Assembly: GCA_002727895.1 (NCBI GenBank)
Contig: PBUO01000073.1
Location: 1-5,242, forward strand
Direction of reading: 5' to 3'
Source: Acidimicrobiaceae bacterium
Lineage (GTDB): Bacteria; Actinomycetota; Acidimicrobiia; Acidimicrobiales; MedAcidi-G1
Length of the DNA: 5,242 nucleotides
A program made the translations under genes and the position numbers. The notes beneath the pieces were generated by a model. That model worked only from the letters and a program-made list of their open reading frames with translations, had not been told where the DNA came from and searched no databases. Shown in pieces: positions 1 to 5,165 of this stretch (positions are counted from its first letter, which is position 1; every line of letters begins with the position of its first letter).

Positions 1-203
1 TCGTCGTGCAGCGTGACCTCGATGGTCGTGCAGTAGCCGGCCATGGCCTCGTCGACGGAGTTGTCGACGACCTCCCAGACCAGGTGGTGGAGGCCGGTCG
101 GGCCAGTCGATCCGATGTACATCCCGGGCCGCTTCCGGACGGCTTCGAGCCCCTCCAGGACGGTGATGTCGGCCGCCCCGTAGGAGGTCTCGGTCCTGGT
201 CAT
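1..203 (-). CDS. gyrB: DNA gyrase subunit B, N-terminal fragment (3' end beyond window)
   Basis: GyrB is the ATPase subunit of DNA gyrase (A2B2), which introduces negative supercoils ahead of replication forks. Only the first 67 codons are present; the gene runs off the left edge. Translating the minus strand from the ATG at 203 gives MTRTETSYGAADITVLEGLE, then AVRKRPGMYIG (residues 21-31) and GLHHLVWEVVDNSVDEAMAG (37-56), which is the start of the GHKL ATP-binding domain. E44 and N48 correspond to E. coli GyrB E42 (general base) and N46 (Mg/ATP contact). A GGAGG Shine-Dalgarno at 211-215, 7 nt before the ATG, supports this start. It follows dciA after a 138-bp spacer and would normally be followed by gyrA. 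ParE is the main alternative, but the origin context favours GyrB. Confidence 0.96.
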   Translation of the reverse strand, partial: MTRTETSYGAADITVLEGLEAVRKRPGMYIGSTGPTGLHHLVWEVVDNSVDEAMAGYCTTIEVTLHD

Positions 204-307
204 CGGATCCCCTCCAGGAGCGTCGTCGCCGGGAGGGAAAGCCCGCTCGGAAAAGGTGCCGTTGGGGTGGAAAACCGCTGGTCAGAGGGCATCTTCACGG
301 TCCGCCC

Positions 308-336
308 AGCCTACCAGCGCAGGGTACCGCGGCCAC
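308..336 (-). promoter_or_regulatory. Weak candidate promoter for gyrB
   Basis: In the 138-bp dciA-gyrB spacer, the minus strand carries TAGGCT (308-313), which fits the actinobacterial -10 pattern TANNNT. A poor -35, GTGGCC (331-336, 3 of 6 matches to TTGACA), lies 17 bp upstream. This would give gyrB a leader of roughly 100 nt. The spacer length suggests that gyrB may have its own promoter besides read-through from dnaN-recF-dciA, but the motif match is weak. I see no intrinsic terminator in the spacer. Confidence 0.2.
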
Positions 337-341
337 GGATC

Positions 342-656
342 TCAGGGCCCGTTCCGGGGCTCCACCCGCACCTTCACCGCGGTGATGGTGTCCGGTCCGA
401 CAAGGGCGTCGAGCCGCTCCAGGAGGCGGGCCTCAAGCCACGCCACCTGGCTGGCCCAGGCCGGGTCGTCGACGCCGACCACCAGCTCCGTACCACGGAC
501 CGCCACGGCCCGGACGTGGGCGGCCAGATCCTCGCCGACCACTTCGGGCCACCGCTCGACGATCAGCGTCGTGCTGTCGATGTCCGCTGCTCCGAGGCCG
601 GCCAGGAGGCGCTCAAGGGTCCGCCGAAGGGGCACTGGTCCCGTCGGGCGCTTCAT
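342..656 (-). CDS. dciA: DciA/DUF721-family replicative helicase loader-type protein (short form)
   Basis: DciA-family proteins (DUF721) interact with the replicative helicase DnaB and are the ancestral bacterial route to helicase loading where DnaC or DnaI is absent. The 104-residue product shows the family core: an N-terminal basic helix (RRTLERLLAGL, 11-21), the hallmark W36-P-E-V-V-G41 followed by LAAHV, a V-rich strand with a turn (about 51-62), then DDPAWASQVAWLEARLLERL (63-82) and a C-terminal strand, ITAVKVRVEP. The ATG (654-656) overlaps the recF TGA (653-655) as ATGA, so translation is probably coupled to recF; its own Shine-Dalgarno is weak. The protein is clearly shorter than actinobacterial homologues such as Mycobacterium Rv0004 (about 187 aa), whose extra N-terminal region is missing here. 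Family membership is firm; the helicase role is inferred from the family. Confidence 0.88.
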   Translation of the reverse strand: MKRPTGPVPLRRTLERLLAGLGAADIDSTTLIVERWPEVVGEDLAAHVRAVAVRGTELVVGVDDPAWASQVAWLEARLLERLDALVGPDTITAVKVRVEPRNGP

Positions 657-1732
657 CCACCGACCCCCGAGCCGACGACGAGGTCCATCACCGCGTCGAA
701 CCGGACGCTGTCGGGCACCGCGGCGGCAGCCGTCACCACCACCTGCGCATCGGGGACCAGGGAGACCAGAGCCTCGGCCCGCTCCCGGTCGAGTTCCGAG
801 AACACGTCGTCGAGGAGCACCATGGGAGAGGTCCCCGTCCGTTCGGCCACCAGGCGGTGCCCGGCCAGGCGGAGGGCAAGGGCTACCGACCGCTGTTCGC
901 CCTGCGAGGCGTGCGTCCGTGCCGGCATGCCGTCCAGGGTGAGTTTCACATCGTCGCGTTGCGGTCCGACGGTGGTCATCCCCCGGCGGAGGTCGTCGTC
1001 CCGGACTCGGTGCAGGGCCGCGGCCAGGCCCTCAGCCGTCCAGTCGGCCACCGGGGTGGCGGTCAGCGTGCTCCGGCCGCTGGTCAGGCGATCGGAGACC
1101 ACGGCGGCCAGGGGCTCGAGGGCCACCAAGGCCTCGGTCCGCGCTGCGGCCAGGGCCTCGCCAGCCTTGGCCAACTTGGCGTCCCACACTTCTAGCGTCG
1201 CCGCCACGTCCGGAGTCAGCCGACCCCGGGCCTGCTTGAGGAGTGCGTTGCGCTGACGCAGCACCCGGTCGACTTCGACCCGGAGGCCGTGGTTCCGCGG
1301 ATGCAGGTCGACCAGAAGGTCGTCGAGCCAGGTGCGCCGCTCCCCCGGCGATCCCTTGACGAGGGTCAGGTCGTCGGGTGAGAAGACCGTGGTCCGGAAG
1401 TGGCCAAGGAGGTCCCGAAGCCGGGTCACCCGCTGACGGTTCACCTGGATCCGGTTGCGTCCGGTGGACGAGAGCTCAGCCTCAAGGAGGACAACCCTTC
1501 CACCGTCATCAACCTCGGCCCGGACGACGGCACGTTCGGCGCCCTGTCGGACAAGAGCCTCGGTCGGCGCCCCCCGGAACGACGACCCACGAGACAGCCA
1601 GGCCATGGCCTCCAGGAGATTGGTCTTCCCCCAACCATTGGGCCCCATGAGCAGGGTCACCCCCGGCTCGAGGGACAGGTCGACCTCGCGATGGTTGCGG
1701 TAGTCGATCAGCCAGAGGCGGGAGATGGTCAC
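653..1732 (-). CDS. recF: DNA replication/repair protein RecF
   Basis: RecF is an SMC/ABC-type ATPase that, with RecO and RecR, helps load RecA at single-strand gaps and stalled forks. The 359-residue protein has the family's usual length and every ATPase motif: Walker A GPNGWGKT (30-37) followed by NLLEAMAWLSRGSSFRG (38-54), the FSPDDLTLVKGSPGERRTWLD segment (117-137), the ABC signature SQGEQRS (276-282), Walker B MVLLDD (304-309) and a D-loop FSELD (311-315). The start is GTG at 1732, chosen because MTISRLWLIDYRNH matches the conserved RecF N-terminus and a GGAGG (1742-1746) sits 9 nt upstream. It lies 39 bp after dnaN with no gnd gene between, unlike Streptomyces, and overlaps dciA by 4 bp, so dnaN-recF-dciA looks like one transcription unit. 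W34 inside the P-loop occupies a variable position and should not impair ATP binding. Confidence 0.97.
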   Translation of the reverse strand: MTISRLWLIDYRNHREVDLSLEPGVTLLMGPNGWGKTNLLEAMAWLSRGSSFRGAPTEALVRQGAERAVVRAEVDDGGRVVLLEAELSSTGRNRIQVNRQRVTRLRDLLGHFRTTVFSPDDLTLVKGSPGERRTWLDDLLVDLHPRNHGLRVEVDRVLRQRNALLKQARGRLTPDVAATLEVWDAKLAKAGEALAAARTEALVALEPLAAVVSDRLTSGRSTLTATPVADWTAEGLAAALHRVRDDDLRRGMTTVGPQRDDVKLTLDGMPARTHASQGEQRSVALALRLAGHRLVAERTGTSPMVLLDDVFSELDRERAEALVSLVPDAQVVVTAAAAVPDSVRFDAVMDLVVGSGVGG

Positions 1733-1771
1733 GGCGGTCGACCTCCGGCGAGGCTGTCGTCCGTCGTCGGG

Positions 1772-2866
1772 TCAGGACACCCGGACCGGCATCAGGAGGT
1801 AAAGGAACTGCTCGTCGCCGATGGAACGCAACACGGCCGGCCGACTGGCCTCGCTGGTCTCGAGGCGAACCTCGTCACCGGGGCTGACCTCCAGGCCGTC
1901 AAGGAGGAACTGCGGGTTGAAGGCCACGGTCAGGTCCTCACCGGTGTACTCGGCGTCCACGGTCTCTCGGGCCTGGCCCACGTCCTGAGTGATGGCAACC
2001 AGTTCGAGACCGTCCGCGGACATGGCCAGGCGCACCGGCGTGGCCTCCTGAGCAAGGATCCTCACCCGTCGGACCGCCTCCTGAAGGGCGACGCGGTCCA
2101 CGACCAGCGCGTTGGGATGGTCATCGGGTATCAGGCCGCCGTAGTTCGGGAACTCCCCTTCGATGAGCCGGGTCTCCACCTGCACGTCGCCCACCTCGAA
2201 AACGGCGTCGCGCTCACCGAGGCGGATGGTGAGCTCGTCGACGTCACCGAGGATCTTTCCCACCATCTCCAGGGCCCGCGACGGAACCAGAACCGTCTGG
2301 TCCCGCCCGAGGACCGAAGTACCCGGGAGGTCGCGGACAGCCAGTCGGTACGAATCGGTAGCCACCAGGCGCAGCCCGTCGGCCTCGGCAGCCATCAGCA
2401 CGCCGGTCAGGACCTGGCGGGTGTCGTCCACGCTGGCCGCCTTGGTGACCTGGTCCAACGCGTCGGCCACCGAGCGGGCATCGAGGGTGACCGACTCCCC
2501 ACCTGGTACCTCGAACTTTGGGTACTCCTCGGCCGACATGGTCCGCAGGCTGAAATCGGACCGACCGGAGACGAGACTGGCTCCGTCCTCGTTCACCGAG
2601 AACTCCACCTGTCCGCTGTCCAGTGCCCTCACGATCTCGGCGGCCAGCTGGGCGGACAGGACCACGGAACCATCCGCGGCTCCTCCGACTTCGGCGACGA
2701 CCCGGACGGTGAGGTCCATGTCACTGCCCACCACAGTCAGACAATTTCCCTCAACCGTGAGGTGGAGGCCGGACAGGACCTGAAGGGTTCCTCCCCGACC
2801 TGCCACGGCCCTCCGGGCGATGGAGAAGGCGTGGTCGAGGACGTCGCGTTCACAACGGAACTTCAC
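1772..2866 (-). CDS. dnaN: DNA polymerase III subunit beta (sliding clamp)
   Basis: DnaN forms the ring-shaped dimer that tethers DNA polymerase III to DNA and serves as a docking platform for clamp-binding proteins. The 364-aa length and three-domain layout (about 1-120, 127-245, 250-364) fit the family. Diagnostic segments are MKFRCERDVL (1-10), DDTRQVLTGVLM (147-158), LVATDSYRLAVRDL (167-180), EGEFPNYGGLIP (236-247) and the C-terminal YLLMPVRVS (356-364), which lines the peptide-binding cleft. The GTG start (2864-2866) matches the conserved actinobacterial MKFR N-terminus. It has no clean Shine-Dalgarno; the nearest purine-rich stretch is AAAGTG about 8 nt upstream. A seven-codon upstream frame (ATG at 2884-2886) ends in a TGA that overlaps this GTG as GTGA. 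Downstream, recF follows after 39 bp. Confidence 0.98.
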   Translation of the reverse strand: MKFRCERDVLDHAFSIARRAVAGRGGTLQVLSGLHLTVEGNCLTVVGSDMDLTVRVVAEVGGAADGSVVLSAQLAAEIVRALDSGQVEFSVNEDGASLVSGRSDFSLRTMSAEEYPKFEVPGGESVTLDARSVADALDQVTKAASVDDTRQVLTGVLMAAEADGLRLVATDSYRLAVRDLPGTSVLGRDQTVLVPSRALEMVGKILGDVDELTIRLGERDAVFEVGDVQVETRLIEGEFPNYGGLIPDDHPNALVVDRVALQEAVRRVRILAQEATPVRLAMSADGLELVAITQDVGQARETVDAEYTGEDLTVAFNPQFLLDGLEVSPGDEVRLETSEASRPAVLRSIGDEQFLYLLMPVRVS

Positions 2867-2904
2867 AGGGCGGTCACTTTCGACATGTCGTTCTTCTGGT
2901 CAGG

Positions 2905-2939
2905 TAATAGCAGCAATAAGTGCTGTGGATTGTGGAGTA
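2905..2939 (-). promoter_or_regulatory. Candidate DnaA-trio unwinding element with adjoining DnaA boxes
   Basis: The plus strand reads TAA-TAG-CAG-CAA-TAA at 2905-2919, five consecutive triplets with a central A. Read 3' to 5', three of the five match the published DnaA-trio consensus 3'-[G/A]A[T/A]-5'; the two central ones have C in the last position. A 4-nt GTGC spacer (2920-2923) separates them from the box TGTGGATTG (2924-2932), which overlaps a second box TGTGGAGTA (2931-2939). On the minus strand this reads box, short GC-rich spacer, then TTA-TTG-CTG-CTA-TTA, the order and polarity described for the B. subtilis unwinding region, and likewise just before dnaN. DnaA assembled on the boxes would extend along the trio strand to melt the origin. 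Assignment rests on pattern only. Confidence 0.55.
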
Positions 2940-2992
2940 TCGCCCATCTTCGCAGGTCAGGGTGACGATGTCTGTCCCACTGTCGTCCCCGC

Positions 2993-3109
2993 GCGTCCAC
3001 AGGGGGTTGGAGGTGGTCCCAGAGGGGTGGGGACGTTCGATCCGTCCTCCCCGGTCGGTCCACAGGAAAGTTCCGTGATTCCGGCAGGTGATCCACTGTC
3101 GCGTCCACA
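2993..3109 (-). repeat. Array of four same-orientation degenerate DnaA boxes in oriC
   Basis: Four boxes share one orientation (TGTGGANNN on the minus strand, or AGTGGA in one case): GCGTCCACA at 2993-3001, CGGTCCACA at 3056-3064, TGATCCACT at 3089-3097 and GCGTCCACA at 3101-3109 (plus-strand readings). Each matches 7 of 9 consensus positions. The first and last are identical. Offsets between successive boxes are 63, 33 and 12 bp, near whole helical turns, so they could lie on a similar face of DNA. They face the opposite way to the box pair at 2924-2939. Confidence 0.6.
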
Positions 3110-3125
3110 GCATGACTGGCTGGGG

Positions 3126-3137
3126 TGATCCGGATCA
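3126..3137. repeat. 12-bp perfect palindrome across the dnaA stop codon
   Basis: TGATCCGGATCA is a perfect palindrome that contains the dnaA TGA (minus strand, 3135-3137). Short CTGGC (3116-3120) and GCCAG (3141-3145) arms flank it and could extend a hairpin with an internal loop. There is no T-tract, so it is not a canonical intrinsic terminator. It may be a weak 3' structure, a protein site, or chance. Confidence 0.3.
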
Positions 3138-4577
3138 GTCGCCAGACCGGATGGAGGAGACCAGGCTCGAGACCTGGTCGTAGATCTCCCGTCGTTCCGG
3201 CATGAGCTTGGTGATCTTGTCGACGGCGTGGATGACCGTGGTGTGGTCTCGGCCTCCGAACTCCCGGCCGATGGCGGGATAACTCAGGTCGGTGAGCTCC
3301 CGGAAGACGTACATCGAAACCTGACGGGCGGTGACCAGCGGACGCCGACGACTGGCGCCTACTAGGTCCTCTCGGGTGAAGCCATATAACTGCGAGGTCC
3401 GGTCCAAGATCAGGTCCGGGGTGATGACCAGTGGTGCCGCATTTGTGATCAGGTCGTCGAGCACGGTGATGGCCAAATCGAGGGTGCAAGGCATCTGATT
3501 CAGGCTTGAGTAGGCGATTACCCGGGTGAGGGCGCCCTCCAACTCCCGGATGTTCTCGGCGACGTTCTCGGCAATGAAGAGCAGGACTTCGTCGGGAACC
3601 GGTGCGGTGGGCTTGGCCCGCTCGACCTTCATCCGGAGGATGGCCAGGCGGGTCTCGACGTCCGGGGGTTGGATATGGGTGACCAGGCCCATCTTGAACC
3701 GACTCCGGAGGCGGTCCTCCAGTGTTGGGATGGAGTCCGGCGAGCGGTCGCTGGTCAGGACGATCTGGCCGCCGTCCTCCTGGATGGAGTTGAAGGTGTG
3801 GAAGAACTCCTCCTGGAGACCCTCCTTGCCTTCCATGAACTGGATGTCGTCGACCAGTAGGAGGTCATTGCGGCGGTAGCGGTCCTTGAACTCGTGGAGT
3901 TGCTTGTTCTTGATGGCCTCGACGAAGCGGTTCATGAACGTCTCGCTGGAGACGTAGCGGACCTGCTGGGTCGGATAGTGGTTGTTGACGTAGTTCCCAA
4001 CGGCCTGGAGGAGGTGGGTCTTGCCCAGGCCGGCGTCGCCGTAGATGAACAGCGGGTTGTACACCCGGCCGGGCGTCTCAGCCACGGCCAGCGACGCGGC
4101 GTGGGCGAATCGATTGGACTGGCCGATGACGAAGTCGTCGAAGGTGAGGCGGCCGGCGAGAGGGATGTCGCTGGCCGGAACGGACTTGGGTCCCGATCCA
4201 GGCGAGTGGTCGGTCGGATCAATTGGCAACGTGTTGGACGACGGACCTGTGGTAGGCGGGGTCGTTCCCACGGGGGCCGGCATCGCTTGGGCGGCGGTCA
4301 TTGAGATCACGTCGTCGACCGGGTCCGGGTCTTGGCGAACCACGATGTTGAGGATGAGCTGGTCGTCGCTGACCTCGGAGATCGCCTGGTGGACCATGTC
4401 GTGGTAGCGGCCCTCGATGCGGTCGAGCGTGACCACGCTCGGGACCGAGATGGTCAGAGTCTCCTCGTCGGCGGAAACCGGTTCCGCCGCGCTGAACGTC
4501 ATCTGCCAGATGACGTCCGAGACCTTCTCCTGGATCGCCGCGGCACAGGCCTCCCACAGGACCGTCGCATCAGCCAT
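3135..4577 (-). CDS. dnaA: Chromosomal replication initiator protein DnaA
   Basis: DnaA is the AAA+ initiator that binds DnaA boxes, oligomerises with ATP, melts oriC and brings in the helicase. The 480-aa product has domain I (about 1-85, with LWEACAAAIQEKVSDVIWQMTFS), a short Pro/Thr/Ser-rich linker domain II (about 86-140), AAA+ domain III with Walker A GDAGLGKTH (180-188), Walker B LLLVDD (239-244), the arginine-finger segment LEDRLRSRF (286-294), probably R293, and sensor-2 region NIRELEGALTRV (342-353). DNA-binding domain IV includes RRRPLVTARQVSMYVFREL (410-428) and the DnaA signature GGRDHTTVIHA (441-451). I start at ATG 4577 because a GGAGG (4585-4589) lies 7 nt upstream; an in-frame GTG at 4604 would add nine residues (MENPNGGKT) but would place that Shine-Dalgarno inside the gene. 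DnaA boxes upstream suggest autoregulation. The linker is much shorter than in Streptomyces DnaA. Confidence 0.98.
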   Translation of the reverse strand: MADATVLWEACAAAIQEKVSDVIWQMTFSAAEPVSADEETLTISVPSVVTLDRIEGRYHDMVHQAISEVSDDQLILNIVVRQDPDPVDDVISMTAAQAMPAPVGTTPPTTGPSSNTLPIDPTDHSPGSGPKSVPASDIPLAGRLTFDDFVIGQSNRFAHAASLAVAETPGRVYNPLFIYGDAGLGKTHLLQAVGNYVNNHYPTQQVRYVSSETFMNRFVEAIKNKQLHEFKDRYRRNDLLLVDDIQFMEGKEGLQEEFFHTFNSIQEDGGQIVLTSDRSPDSIPTLEDRLRSRFKMGLVTHIQPPDVETRLAILRMKVERAKPTAPVPDEVLLFIAENVAENIRELEGALTRVIAYSSLNQMPCTLDLAITVLDDLITNAAPLVITPDLILDRTSQLYGFTREDLVGASRRRPLVTARQVSMYVFRELTDLSYPAIGREFGGRDHTTVIHAVDKITKLMPERREIYDQVSSLVSSIRSGD

Positions 4578-4584
4578 CGTCTTG

Positions 4585-4589
4585 CCTCC
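4585..4589 (-). promoter_or_regulatory. Ribosome binding site that fixes the dnaA start
   Basis: GGAGG on the minus strand is followed by a 7-nt gap and then ATG (4575-4577). This favours the 480-residue DnaA over a longer form beginning at the GTG at 4604, for which I see no Shine-Dalgarno. Confidence 0.8.
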
Positions 4590-4596
4590 GTTCGGG

Positions 4597-4628
4597 TTTT
4601 CCACGGGTGTGGAATCACCTGTGGAAGA
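4597..4628. repeat. Degenerate DnaA-box-like cluster just upstream of dnaA
   Basis: Three box-like sites lie within 32 bp: TTTTCCACG (4597-4605, 7/9), TGTGGAATC (4608-4616, 6/9) and TGTGGAAGA (4620-4628, 7/9). The first faces the other two. They would fall in the dnaA leader, just upstream of the ribosome binding site, where DnaA binding could repress its own gene. Each is weak alone; the clustering is the argument. Confidence 0.4.
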
Positions 4629-4688
4629 ATTGCCGGAACGCGGAAAACGGCCGTTGGTGGCCCACTCCGCCCTCTCGATGGGCGGGGC

Positions 4689-4719
4689 AACGTAGCAGCC
4701 TGTGGATGACCGCGCGCAA
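4689..4719 (-). promoter_or_regulatory. Candidate dnaA promoter with a DnaA box in its spacer
   Basis: The minus strand has TTGCGC (4714-4719, 4 of 6 matches to TTGACA) and TACGTT (4689-4694, fits TANNNT), separated by 19 bp, slightly long. Transcription would start near 4682, giving a leader of roughly 105 nt. The box TGTGGATGA (4701-4709) lies between the two elements, so DnaA bound there would block RNA polymerase, consistent with autoregulation known for dnaA in several bacteria. This is motif inference only. Confidence 0.35.
4701..4709 (+). promoter_or_regulatory. DnaA box (8/9)
   Basis: TGTGGATGA differs from the consensus complement TGTGGATAA at one position. It lies about 125 bp upstream of the dnaA start, inside the candidate dnaA promoter. 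Confidence 0.65.
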
Positions 4720-4844
4720 GGACGAAAAAGGGGTCGCGTCGCGCCTGTTCATCCTTGCTTTCGCGCGGAACGCGCGCACGGTGGCCCTGTCGTCGGGATC
4801 GACCTCGAGACGAGATGGATCGCTTCTGAAACCAGTGGAGAGCC

Positions 4845-4862
4845 TGTGGACACTGTGGATAA
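4845..4862 (+). promoter_or_regulatory. Tandem strong DnaA boxes (8/9 and 9/9)
   Basis: TGTGGACAC (4845-4853) directly abuts TGTGGATAA (4854-4862), in the same orientation with no gap. The second is a perfect consensus box and the first matches 8 of 9 positions of TGTGGACAA. These are the best boxes in the window, about 270-285 bp upstream of the dnaA start and outside the dnaA-dnaN spacer. They could form the upstream arm of a bipartite origin, a DnaA-titration site, or a control site for dnaA or rpmH. Confidence 0.8.
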
Positions 4863-4917
4863 CTCGGAAGCGGAGCTCCGGGTCCTGGCTATCCGTGAGG
4901 GCGGTCGTCGCCGACGG

Positions 4918-4947
4918 TTGGCGCGTCCCCCGCATCGGCCGTAGCCT
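4918..4947 (+). promoter_or_regulatory. Candidate rpmH promoter
   Basis: TTGGCG (4918-4923, 4 of 6 matches to TTGACA) and TAGCCT (4942-4947, fits TANNNT) are 18 bp apart on the plus strand. Transcription would begin near 4954, giving an rpmH leader of about 210 nt that includes the hairpins at 5004-5046. It lies about 55 bp after the strong tandem DnaA boxes. This is plausible but unproven. Confidence 0.35.
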
Positions 4948-5003
4948 GAGGGCCAGGTTCCATCCGTCGACGCCCAAACCATGGTGGTGATGGGAGGAGC
5001 CCC

Positions 5004-5046
5004 GGGTCGACGGCGACGTCGACCCCACCGTCGCAGAAGACGGTGG
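5004..5046 (+). promoter_or_regulatory. Two abutting hairpins in the rpmH leader
   Basis: The first hairpin has perfect 9-bp arms GGGTCGACG (5004-5012) and CGTCGACCC (5017-5025) closed by a GCGA loop, which fits the GNRA tetraloop class. The second has perfect 8-bp arms CCACCGTC (5025-5032) and GACGGTGG (5039-5046) around a GCAGAA loop; they share base 5025. CGACGG (5008-5013) could instead pair with CCGTCG (5028-5033), so the pair could switch to an alternative fold. There is no following T-tract, so neither is a standard terminator. They lie about 120 nt before rpmH. A leader regulatory role is inference. Confidence 0.5.
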
Positions 5047-5165
5047 CCGATGAGCATCGCCTCGAACGATCGGGAGCGAACGGGTCGGCGCGAACCCATG
5101 AAATCGACGGCACCCCGGGCGCTCCCCCTCCTGATGACGCCAGGGTGGCCGAGAGGAGTGCTTCG

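Larger units (their letters stand above)
2867..3134. other. oriC: Probable chromosomal replication origin (oriC), dnaN-dnaA spacer
   Basis: This 268-bp non-coding spacer between dnaA and dnaN is the usual oriC site in actinobacteria and many other bacteria. It holds at least six 7/9 matches to the DnaA box (TTATCCACA or TTGTCCACA). Four are in one orientation near dnaA. Two overlap in the opposite orientation near dnaN, next to a trinucleotide element resembling the DnaA-trio. The dnaN-proximal stretch 2891-2940 is locally AT-enriched (29 of 50 bases A or T, counted by eye) in an otherwise GC-rich window. No box here is a perfect consensus match. Origin function is inferred from gene context and motifs; open frames crossing the spacer look like chance. 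Confidence 0.8.
4578..5165. other. 588-bp divergent dnaA-rpmH intergenic region without a credible gene
   Basis: This region separates the divergently transcribed dnaA and rpmH. Open frames cross it on both strands, including 4615-5187 on the minus strand, but they are compositionally unlike proteins, overlap each other and one runs into rpmH, so I call none. It contains DnaA-box-like sites (4597-4628, 4701-4709, 4845-4862), candidate promoters for both genes, a 10-bp palindrome AACGGCCGTT (4646-4655), a CGCGCG-GAA-CGCGCG inverted/direct repeat (4762-4776) and two hairpins near rpmH (5004-5046). An undetected small RNA cannot be excluded. Confidence 0.7.

Noticed and set aside
277..285. DnaA-box-like GGTGGAAAA upstream of gyrB
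   Set aside because: It is a single 7/9 match with no neighbouring boxes; isolated matches of this quality are expected by chance.
204..341. Intrinsic terminator between dciA and gyrB
   Set aside because: I saw no GC-rich stem followed by a T-run on the minus strand, so read-through remains possible.
6..1256. 416-codon open frame on the plus strand opposite gyrB, dciA and recF
   Set aside because: It spans three convincing genes on the other strand, and its product is Arg/Pro/Ser-rich without domain motifs.
1400..2965. 521-codon open frame on the plus strand opposite dnaN and recF
   Set aside because: It is antisense to two unmistakable genes, its product resembles no family I know, and long antisense frames are expected in GC-rich DNA.
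2863..3489. 208-codon minus-strand frame from inside dnaA through oriC to the dnaN start
   Set aside because: It overlaps dnaA out of frame and its His/Arg/Pro-rich product looks like chance translation. Only its last seven codons are discussed, as a possible leader peptide.
4762..4776. CGCGCG-GAA-CGCGCG repeat as a hairpin or Z-DNA element
   Set aside because: The arms are self-complementary CG runs with only a 3-nt loop, and such runs are common in this composition. There is no T-tract and no link to a gene.
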